Part shown: positions 57,963 to 64,000 of the stretch, one piece after another
Layout of the letters: each line of letters starts with the position of its first letter
How positions within the stretch are numbered: position 1 is the stretch's first letter
Source of the DNA: a virus
Length of the DNA stretch: 64,000 bases
Reading direction: 5' to 3' (one strand)
IMG/VR virus record: IMGVR_UViG_3300001589_007665
Location: 1-64,000 of that record
Made by a program: the position numbers and the translations under genes
Notes under the pieces: model-generated
Databases searched by the model: none
The model's input: only the letters and a program-made list of their open reading frames with translations
What the model was told of the DNA's origin: nothing

Positions 57963-58703
57963 TTATGATATCACCTCGTTTAAGATTGTTTCTATTTCTA
58001 TGGATTGATTATATATGTCTATGTCGTTATTATTAACAATATAGTCAAACTTTTCCCAATCGTAATTCTCTTTATCCAATGCTGTTTCGCTAATATGAGT
58101 AGAGTCATAAGTATTTCTATTAAGTCTAACTACCACGCCGTTATTTTGTTGAATACAATCTACCTCATTAGGGAATCTACAATCAGTAATTAAAGATAGT
58201 TTACTTTTATCTCTTTTAATTTTGGCAATAATTGCTGCAGTCCAGACATCAGATTTCATTTTTCTAAACATGTCAGTACCGACATACTGCATAACTTCTC
58301 TAGCTGTCATGGCACTATTAGTACCTGGCCAAAAACAGTTTACTAATTCATTTTTTGAATTGTCTGAACCATAACAATGTTCATGTGTTAATCCTAGTAT
58401 ATTCATACATACATCTTTTTTTAATGGATCAGCAAAACTATATACTTTTATAAAAGGATCTATAGTGGAGCAGACCTGTCTCATAATATAATCATTAGAA
58501 TCATGAATATGAGATGGGTCAAATGGACCACTGTAGTCTTTATTTCCTAAAAGATCGCTAACATGTATTAATCCATCATCATTAATTTTTACTTTTTTAG
58601 CAATCCTAAGATTGATCATAAAAGTAGAATATATAAAATTAACACAAGTATTCTTTCCTGACTGCTTTCTTCCTGAAAAAGCAATAATATTTTTGTTAGA
58701 CAT
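57963..58703 (-). CDS. Deoxynucleoside monophosphate kinase-like P-loop protein
   Basis: This 246-residue protein has a P-loop at its N terminus (AFSGRKQSGKNTCVNFI). Downstream, VYSFADPLKKDVCMNILGL, TAREVMQYVGTDMFRKM and LITDCRFPNEVDCI follow the order of phage deoxynucleotide monophosphate kinases (T4 gp1-type). The enzyme would phosphorylate dNMPs to feed phage DNA synthesis. It overlaps the primase gene by eight bases and shares its transcript. A GGTTGGAG Shine-Dalgarno precedes ATG. Substrate range cannot be read from sequence. Confidence 0.85.
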   Translation of the reverse strand: MSNKNIIAFSGRKQSGKNTCVNFIYSTFMINLRIAKKVKINDDGLIHVSDLLGNKDYSGPFDPSHIHDSNDYIMRQVCSTIDPFIKVYSFADPLKKDVCMNILGLTHEHCYGSDNSKNELVNCFWPGTNSAMTAREVMQYVGTDMFRKMKSDVWTAAIIAKIKRDKSKLSLITDCRFPNEVDCIQQNNGVVVRLNRNTYDSTHISETALDKENYDWEKFDYIVNNNDIDIYNQSIEIETILNEVIS

Positions 58704-59847
58704 ACTCCAACCTTGGTTTAATAAATTCCTGTATTTGTTCCACTGTCATTGTCGCAATATCCTGATAATCAATCTGGACATCTACAATATTATAAGTCCT
58801 TTCGCATTTCTTGTAAACATTCTCTGCCGCCTTCTTACCAGCATCATCGTTATCCATAATTGTATATATCGTCATAGCTCCTGACGTATCTAAAATCATT
58901 TTTTGAATATCCGCTAAAGAAGATCCAAAGATAGCAACAGAATTATGTATTCCTGCTTCTTCTAGTCTCCATACATTTCCGGGGCTTTCTACTAAAATTA
59001 CAGATCTAGATTGTTTGATATGTTCCTGAGCAAACCAATAATTATAAAGATGATTTTGTGTTTTAAATCCATAATTATGTCTCCATTTACAATAAAGATA
59101 TAGTGACTCTTGTTTTGGACAGTCTTTTTCTAAATGATAATGATTACAAACATCGCACTTTTCTGTAGTAGCACGGCCAGTACATCCTACCATATATTTT
59201 CTATTATTATCATATACAGGAACTACTGCTCTACCAGACATTGGCTTACCACTCTTTATACAATCTCCAACATCATATTTAGTAAGAATATTTTCGCTAA
59301 AACCTCTAGACATAAAATATTTAGAAGGTATATCTAATGAGTTCATAATAGATGTTCTTGATATTTTTTTGGAGTCATCAGGTTTTGTATTACTTATATA
59401 TTTGACAGCATTGACAAAGAGACTTTTTTCTTTATCTTTATTGTTGATTTTTATATTACTTAACTTATCCCCTAGAAATTGTTCAGCAAATGTTATCGTC
59501 TCTTTAAAGGTGCATATATTTTCACTATTATTAGGCCAGTCAAACCTTCTCTTTGATAGACATCCTCTAATAAAACCTAATATCGAAGATTTAAATGTTT
59601 CTTCACACCCATGTGTTCTGCATTTCCAGTTGCCTCTATAAGAATCTCCTGTGTGATATAGATTAAATGCAGAATCATTATCTCCTCCATGTATTGGGCA
59701 ACTACAAATTACCATTTTATCTGATATTCTATAGTCTTCGACGTCTAATACATCTAATAGCTCTTCTATATTATCACAAAGCCTATCTGACATCACCTTT
59801 AGTTGGGCTTGATCAGGAAAATTCGATTGCTTGGTCTTCGTTATCAT
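58696..59847 (-). CDS. DnaG-type DNA primase
   Basis: This protein of up to 383 residues has an N-terminal CHC2-type zinc site (CSCPIHGGDNDSAFN, then WKCRTHGCEE) and a TOPRIM domain (VILVESPGNVWRLEEAG with the catalytic Glu; YTIMDNDDAGKKAA with the DxD). A second Cys/His cluster (KCDVCNHYHLEKDCPK) lies between them. It would make RNA primers with the DnaB helicase of the adjacent gene. The first ATG overlaps dnaB by 35 bases and has no Shine-Dalgarno. An internal ATG at 59793 (MSDRLCDNIEELL) follows AAAGG very closely and may be the real start. No C-terminal helicase-binding domain of the E. coli type is obvious, so the protein is compact compared with cellular DnaG. Confidence 0.9.
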   Translation of the reverse strand: MITKTKQSNFPDQAQLKVMSDRLCDNIEELLDVLDVEDYRISDKMVICSCPIHGGDNDSAFNLYHTGDSYRGNWKCRTHGCEETFKSSILGFIRGCLSKRRFDWPNNSENICTFKETITFAEQFLGDKLSNIKINNKDKEKSLFVNAVKYISNTKPDDSKKISRTSIMNSLDIPSKYFMSRGFSENILTKYDVGDCIKSGKPMSGRAVVPVYDNNRKYMVGCTGRATTEKCDVCNHYHLEKDCPKQESLYLYCKWRHNYGFKTQNHLYNYWFAQEHIKQSRSVILVESPGNVWRLEEAGIHNSVAIFGSSLADIQKMILDTSGAMTIYTIMDNDDAGKKAAENVYKKCERTYNIVDVQIDYQDIATMTVEQIQEFIKPRLEYV

Positions 59848-61273
59848 TGATTATAAACCCATCGTTATCAGGAGTGTTACCATTAGTTAATTCTAGTCTA
59901 GTTTGACCTTCTGTGATTTTTGCACACCAACCCTTCATATTGCAGTTGATGTAATCGTTGTCATCCAATCCTCCACCATGTCGACTAATAACAGGCAACA
60001 ACTTTCTATTGCCAGCATTTGGTCCGTCTTCTGCTATTTCTTCATCTGTCTTTCTTTTAAATATTGTAAAGTTGCTACAAAGCCATATAATTCTATCGGA
60101 ACCACTAGCTGTATCAGTACTTTCTTTGGTTATGCCGTCTCTGTTAAGCTGTACAAATGCTACCACAGGAATACCATATTTGCAAGCAAAATTATGTAAA
60201 GAAGTCATCATAAAGCCTAGGACCTGATATTCTTTAAGGTCTTGAGACATACCTTGACTATCCATTAGTTTAAGATAGTCATAGAATACAACACAGTCAT
60301 TAGCTGTACCGTCTGATTTTAAACCTACTTCTTTGACAATCCATCTTCGCATAACAGCTAGCTGTTCTTCAAAAGGTTTACCAGCAATACTTTTATGATA
60401 TAGTGGGATATTTGCAATGTTCTTAGCAGAGTCTTTAATTTTCTTTTTCATATTAGGAGAATCAGCAAATTTACCAGATTCAATTTTATTAATTTCTACT
60501 TCAGTAGACATGGCTAATATTCTATGGATATGATCTTCTTTCGTCATTTCAGTATCCATATTAAGAACTGGTATTTTTAATTCGTTTGCTATATAAAAAC
60601 CCATGTTGTCAGATAAAAGGGTTTTACCAGTTTTCGGTCTTGCAGCAATAACATTGATTGTATTTCTTCTTAATCCTCCGCCAATAGACCTGTCGTATAC
60701 AGGAAAGCCTGTAGAGATACCTATTTGATCTACTGGATTTGTTTCTAGATAATCCACATAATCTTCTATAGAAGAACCCATGGTCGTTGGAGCAGTTTCG
60801 GAATCTGTTAATTTAGAAGAAAAGTCAAATACCGCATCTTCTGCAATACCTAATATAGCAGCTATAGATTCATTACCATTAATGTCTAATATTTTATTTT
60901 GTGTGTTTTTTAATTCTGAATGTAAGTCTCTAGCAATCTGTAGTTTTTTAATTTTGGCAGCAAATTTTCTAGCATTATTACCGTCTACAGGAAAGTCTTT
61001 AATTGCTTTTATATGCTGAGATTCTTGTTTAGTATTTAATAAGTTTGAAAGACCTAGCTCTTGAGCAACAGAGAATACAGATGCTATATCAATATGAACA
61101 CAGGTTTCTTGTTCAGATATATGCTTTAAGCACTGGAACAGATATTGGTTACTGTCTATGGTGAAGGTCTGTTCATCAATTAAATCTGCAATGTCCAAGA
61201 AGGCTTTATCACCACCTTGCATTATTGAACTCAAAACTGCTCTTTCGGCAGCGGGATCACACAATATCATCAA
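59813..61273 (-). CDS. dnaB: Replicative DNA helicase, DnaB family
   Basis: This 486-residue protein has an N-terminal DnaB domain (DPAAERAVLSSIM, ADLIDEQTFTIDSNQYLFQC) and a RecA-type motor. Walker A is AARPKTGKTLLSDNMGF, Walker B CVVFYDYLKLMD, followed by PVVAFVQLNRDGI and the arginine-finger region GSDRIIWL. It unwinds DNA at the phage replication fork and recruits the primase encoded next to it. Start and stop overlap neighbours (4 bases upstream; 35 with the primase as written). Length is normal for the family. All catalytic motifs are intact. Confidence 0.94.
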   Translation of the reverse strand: MMILCDPAAERAVLSSIMQGGDKAFLDIADLIDEQTFTIDSNQYLFQCLKHISEQETCVHIDIASVFSVAQELGLSNLLNTKQESQHIKAIKDFPVDGNNARKFAAKIKKLQIARDLHSELKNTQNKILDINGNESIAAILGIAEDAVFDFSSKLTDSETAPTTMGSSIEDYVDYLETNPVDQIGISTGFPVYDRSIGGGLRRNTINVIAARPKTGKTLLSDNMGFYIANELKIPVLNMDTEMTKEDHIHRILAMSTEVEINKIESGKFADSPNMKKKIKDSAKNIANIPLYHKSIAGKPFEEQLAVMRRWIVKEVGLKSDGTANDCVVFYDYLKLMDSQGMSQDLKEYQVLGFMMTSLHNFACKYGIPVVAFVQLNRDGITKESTDTASGSDRIIWLCSNFTIFKRKTDEEIAEDGPNAGNRKLLPVISRHGGGLDDNDYINCNMKGWCAKITEGQTRLELTNGNTPDNDGFIINDNEDQAIEFS

Positions 61274-61680
61274 CCAGCTCCTTTAGCACAACTATTACAT
61301 TTATATCTATTTACACCATCAACGATTAGCTGTCCACTAACTTGTTCTTCTTTGCCGCATACTCTACATCTTACATCAATTAATGCTGCTGGCCTGTTAC
61401 GCATAATCGGTTGCGAAGACTTTAATTTTTCGTCTATAGCAACATCATTTTTGTGCATATTTTTTTCTGGCATATCTAAGAATAGGTTCTCTTCTAAACC
61501 ATAAGGCTGTCTTTTTCTAACATTGGGGTTTTTAGATTTAGGAGCAGATATTTTTTTTTGAGGAACTTCTATAGATTCTGATGTTGAAGACTTTTCAGGA
61601 TCAGGAGTTTCTTCCCCGTCTAATGTTTCTATCATTGCATATAATAGTTGTTTTAATTTATCTGTGTCTACATTAGCCAT
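61270..61680 (-). CDS. Hypothetical protein with C-terminal zinc knuckles
   Basis: This 136-residue protein has an acidic/Ser-rich, apparently disordered N-terminal half and a C-terminal zinc-finger-like segment: VRCRVCGKEEQVSG…YKCNSCAKGAG (CxxC, about 21 residues, CxxC). The layout suggests an adaptor or DNA/protein-binding factor. It sits between dnaB (ATGA overlap) and another small gene (8-base overlap), so a replication-associated role such as helicase loading is possible but unproven. AAGGTG precedes the ATG. Confidence 0.7.
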   Translation of the reverse strand: MANVDTDKLKQLLYAMIETLDGEETPDPEKSSTSESIEVPQKKISAPKSKNPNVRKRQPYGLEENLFLDMPEKNMHKNDVAIDEKLKSSQPIMRNRPAALIDVRCRVCGKEEQVSGQLIVDGVNRYKCNSCAKGAG

Positions 61681-62155
61681 TTTTCACCTTATTCCTTTGT
61701 ATTGAAATAATAATATCTGATAAGTTTTTTAAAGTATTAGCCATATAAGAAAGCCTGTCTATTCTTTGCTTGGCATATCGTTTAATCTTATTTAAAGAAT
61801 CTGCTTTGGAGTTATGTTTGATTGCTTGCAAAGATTTTTCAATATATCCATATCCTTTGTAGCTGTTTATTTCATCAGCAATAACTTCTTTGATTTTGTC
61901 ATCAGACCAATTGTACCTAGCTAGTTCTCTGTTAATAGTTCTCTGTATATGGAAAGCAAATTGAGATAAGCGATATGCTATTTCTCCACATTGATCTGGA
62001 GTAACTTTTTCTAAAACATCCCTAGACATTGTTAAATACTCATTAAGTTCTTCAGAAGGTAGGCTTTCTGTGACGTAATTGGGTAGTCCCATCCCTTGTT
62101 CATATTCATCTAATATTGTATCCCAGTGTTCTAATTCTTCTTTAGTTGTTTTCAT
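61673..62155 (-). CDS. Hypothetical helical protein in replication operon
   Basis: This 160-residue, mostly helical protein (WDTILDEYEQGMGLPNYV, AYRLSQFAFHIQRTINRELA) ends with a basic helix (KRYAKQRIDRLSYMANTLK). The start at 62155 is chosen because its ATG overlaps the upstream stop as ATGA, the pattern used throughout this block. An ATG at 62176 would add seven residues. The family is not recognised. Position suggests a replication or recombination accessory factor. Confidence 0.7.
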   Translation of the reverse strand: MKTTKEELEHWDTILDEYEQGMGLPNYVTESLPSEELNEYLTMSRDVLEKVTPDQCGEIAYRLSQFAFHIQRTINRELARYNWSDDKIKEVIADEINSYKGYGYIEKSLQAIKHNSKADSLNKIKRYAKQRIDRLSYMANTLKNLSDIIISIQRNKVKNG

Positions 62156-62556
62156 GTTAATAGTCTGTCTCTCCATTCCTCTTCTGATTCTGAATAAGGA
62201 AGTTCTACGTATTCAATATCGTTTTTTTCACACCATTCTTTTTTTTGCTGATCTCTTTTTCTATGCTTCAAAAATCCTAAAGTGTTGTTGTGATAAAATT
62301 GTACAAATTTATAATGCTGTTCACCGTGAACCTCTATACAAGTTTTACTCAATGGGAGATAAAAGTCAAGATACAAAGTTTCATTTTTTCTAATGGGTGC
62401 TCCTACCTCTTCTAATATCTGCAGTGTGGGGAAACATTCTTTAATTAATTTTCTAGCTTTAAGATGCAGACCCGATTTATTAAGCCTACTACCTTTTGCT
62501 ATATGACCCTTTAAAGACCATTTCTTAATATTGTCGTCCAAATCACTGATGTTCAT
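62152..62556 (-). CDS. PD-(D/E)XK-type small nuclease (Vsr-like)
   Basis: This 134-residue protein contains LKARKLIKECFPTLQILEEV, then ETLYLDFYLPLSKTCIEVHGEQHYKFV. The LDFYLP…IEVHGxQHY arrangement is the D…ExH-type active site of Vsr/DUF559-like PD-(D/E)XK nucleases. The start at 62556 overlaps the recombinase stop as ATGA; an earlier in-frame ATG at 62589 lies inside the recombinase gene. Coupling to the recombinase suggests processing of recombination or replication intermediates rather than homing. Nuclease specificity cannot be deduced. Confidence 0.75.
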   Translation of the reverse strand: MNISDLDDNIKKWSLKGHIAKGSRLNKSGLHLKARKLIKECFPTLQILEEVGAPIRKNETLYLDFYLPLSKTCIEVHGEQHYKFVQFYHNNTLGFLKHRKRDQQKKEWCEKNDIEYVELPYSESEEEWRDRLLT

Positions 62557-63566
62557 TGTATACCCATAGTTGTTTTTACTTCTTTCCAAAGACTATCATA
62601 AATTTTAGGATTCTGTGCTATAAAATCTCTAGCTTTTTCTCCACCTTGAAACTTAGGACTATCTTTGACACCAGAAAAGGTATACCAAGCACCACCTTTA
62701 TCTATCAGTCCCAAATCTGTAGCCAAATTAAACAGTTCCATTTCTTTATCTACTCCAATTCCATATCTAATATAGCTAGTAATTTTAGCACCCGGAGGAC
62801 CTAGAGCAGAACATATTACTTGCCAATCAATCGTTTGACCAATTTGTGTCTCTTCCTTGCCAACGTTCCATGCTTTAAAATATGCTGCTTTTAATTTAAT
62901 ATCTGTTTGATAAGCAATTGCTTGTCCGGATTTTTCTTTCCATTCACTACTGCCATATCCAGGATTGCCCATAAGATGAGTAATTCCTATCACAATATTT
63001 TTATTTACAGGGATTACATTAGCTACTTTTCTACAAAACTTTGCTAATAACTTTGCCCCATCTGCTCTTTGCATTTTGCTCATATCCGATGTAATTTCTG
63101 ATTCTGTACACAACGCAGAATACGAGTCTATAATAACTACTGAACCAGGAACTTCATTAATGATTCTTTCTCCGATTTGTAGATATTCTTCAGCATGTAA
63201 TATTTTCCCTGTTTTAGATCCTATAATATGGAACCTGTCTAAATCTAATCCAGCTATACCGTTAAGGTCTCTCTTTTTCAGCCTACCCTCTATATTTAGG
63301 TAGTACACCTCTCTACCATCAGCAAAATCTCCATGAGCATATTTCTTCTGTTGGGCAATCGCCGCAACAAAAAGAGATGTTGTTGTTTTACCACATTTCG
63401 GCTGTCCTGTAAAGATGACAAAACTACCTTCTGGAATACCTCCGTTAAGGGCTATATCTAAAGAAGGACTTATAGGAATAGTTACAATATTTTTATCAAT
63501 TACAGAATTACCAGATAGTATAATATCATCGCCAAAAGTTTTTTTAATATCAGTTTGTATGCTCAT
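62553..63566 (-). CDS. recA: RecA/UvsX-family recombinase
   Basis: This 337-residue protein has Walker A FTGQPKCGKTTTSLF and Walker B SVVIIDSYSAL. Then come the KLLAKFCRKVANVIPVNKN helix, IGITHLMGNPGYGSSEWKEK and the C-terminal part LGPPGAKITSYIRYGIGVDKE. It catalyses ATP-driven strand exchange, for recombination-dependent replication and repair. Length is typical for RecA-like phage proteins. The start overlaps the preceding gene by 17 bases and the stop overlaps the nuclease gene as ATGA, so the three are co-translated. Confidence 0.92.
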   Translation of the reverse strand: MSIQTDIKKTFGDDIILSGNSVIDKNIVTIPISPSLDIALNGGIPEGSFVIFTGQPKCGKTTTSLFVAAIAQQKKYAHGDFADGREVYYLNIEGRLKKRDLNGIAGLDLDRFHIIGSKTGKILHAEEYLQIGERIINEVPGSVVIIDSYSALCTESEITSDMSKMQRADGAKLLAKFCRKVANVIPVNKNIVIGITHLMGNPGYGSSEWKEKSGQAIAYQTDIKLKAAYFKAWNVGKEETQIGQTIDWQVICSALGPPGAKITSYIRYGIGVDKEMELFNLATDLGLIDKGGAWYTFSGVKDSPKFQGGEKARDFIAQNPKIYDSLWKEVKTTMGIQ

Positions 63567-63969
63567 CGTCCATATCCTCTAATTTAGAAAGTATATTGTT
63601 TTTAATTTTATTTTTCCGGAAGGTTTTTCCTTGGGCTCTTTCAATAGGTTTTGAAAGTTCATTATTTTCTGTCATTAATTTTTTTTGTTCTGATTCTATT
63701 ACGGGAGATAACAGAGGAGCCCTCAGAGAATATGTATTTCTGGTTTTTGGATTTTTTAATGCTCTAATTATAGCTTTTGCTTTATACTTTTTCAACAGTT
63801 TGTGTGCAGCACCAATTTGATTTTTATAAAAATTTTCCCATTCTTTATTTAACCAGAATCTATAATGCAAATCTTTCTTTTCTCTTTTAGCTTTTTTTTC
63901 ACATATTATTTCTGTAATATACTGAGCATCAGAGACCTCTTTGCCGTTAGAATATTTTGATATATACAT
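63550..63969 (-). CDS. Hypothetical basic protein upstream of recombinase
   Basis: This 139-residue protein is strongly basic (KKAKREKKDLHYRFW, IGAAHKLLKKYKAKAIIRA, TFRKNKIKNNILSK). A conserved-looking core (DAQYITEIICEKKAKREK…LHYRFWLNKEW…FYKNQIGAAHKLLKKY) resembles small phage proteins found next to RecA/UvsX genes, with no assigned function. DNA binding is plausible from charge. The start ATG follows AGGTGGGGCT, a good Shine-Dalgarno. It is the first complete gene of the leftward block; 31 bases remain to the right edge. Confidence 0.7.
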   Translation of the reverse strand: MYISKYSNGKEVSDAQYITEIICEKKAKREKKDLHYRFWLNKEWENFYKNQIGAAHKLLKKYKAKAIIRALKNPKTRNTYSLRAPLLSPVIESEQKKLMTENNELSKPIERAQGKTFRKNKIKNNILSKLEDMDDEHTN

Positions 63970-64000
63970 AGCCCCACCTATTGGTTTGGCTTATAAATAT

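Noticed and set aside
63992-63999. T4-type late promoter TATAAATA at the right edge
   Set aside because: It is a single copy in A+T-rich sequence, points out of the window and is not found in the + strand gaps before the structural genes.
1-64000. tRNA, rRNA, insertion sequence, attachment site or lysogeny genes
   Set aside because: I read for cloverleaf ends, transposase/integrase motifs and terminal repeats and saw none; short or diverged cases cannot be excluded by eye.

Overview
This is one end-to-end coding stretch of an A+T-rich tailed double-stranded DNA phage (Caudoviricetes). No host or phage name can be read from it. There are no tRNAs, rRNAs, CRISPR arrays, insertion sequences or bacterial housekeeping genes, and no intergenic gap longer than about 95 bases. 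The size of the tail/fibre module (about 44 kb) points to a large genome. An aquatic origin is likely: one protein ends in a domain common in marine phage virion proteins, and several carry Thr-Pro linkers of a kind I associate with environmental phage contigs. Terminase, portal, capsid and lysis genes lie outside the window.

Left half (1-43890, all + strand): thirteen virion-type genes, several enormous (2769, 2437 and 2068 residues). They are mosaics of beta-propeller-like domains (Asp-box/BNR, LVIVD, RCC1), two tandem subtilisin-like domains (one with an intact catalytic triad, one degenerate), a Gly-rich adhesin domain, a von Willebrand A-like domain, formylglycine-generating-enzyme (FGE/SUMF1)-like domains and an HExxH metalloprotease. 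They are joined by two interchangeable linker types: Thr/Pro/Ser-Val arrays and poly-proline. The middle of the block (24727-40253) looks like baseplate/hub and tail structural proteins. A 16-base A+T-rich motif sits 46-54 bases before four genes and probably marks late promoters. It divides the block into four units.

Right half (43892-63969, all - strand): it converges on the left half with one base between stop codons. From the right edge leftwards it encodes a basic protein, a RecA-like recombinase, a PD-(D/E)XK nuclease, two small proteins, a DnaB helicase, a DnaG-type primase, a dNMP kinase, a RecB/Cas4-like nuclease, DNA polymerase III alpha in two pieces with a small conserved protein and a DnaQ-like exonuclease between them, and SSB with its own sigma70-like promoter and terminator. 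Then comes an eight-gene block (45687-52049) of glycosyltransferases, a sugar nucleotidyltransferase-like protein and unknowns, followed by a NUMOD3/Vsr-like homing-type endonuclease, a putative single-strand-annealing protein and a zinc-ribbon protein.

Most notable points: both FGE-like domains are circularly permuted relative to the canonical order; an active and a catalytically dead subtilase paralogue sit in tandem; mucin-like Thr/Pro linkers coexist with a phage glycosyltransferase block, suggesting a glycosylated virion; a conserved late-promoter-like motif keeps a fixed distance to start codons; and two replication genes seem to start at ATT or a related non-ATG codon behind a strong Shine-Dalgarno sequence.
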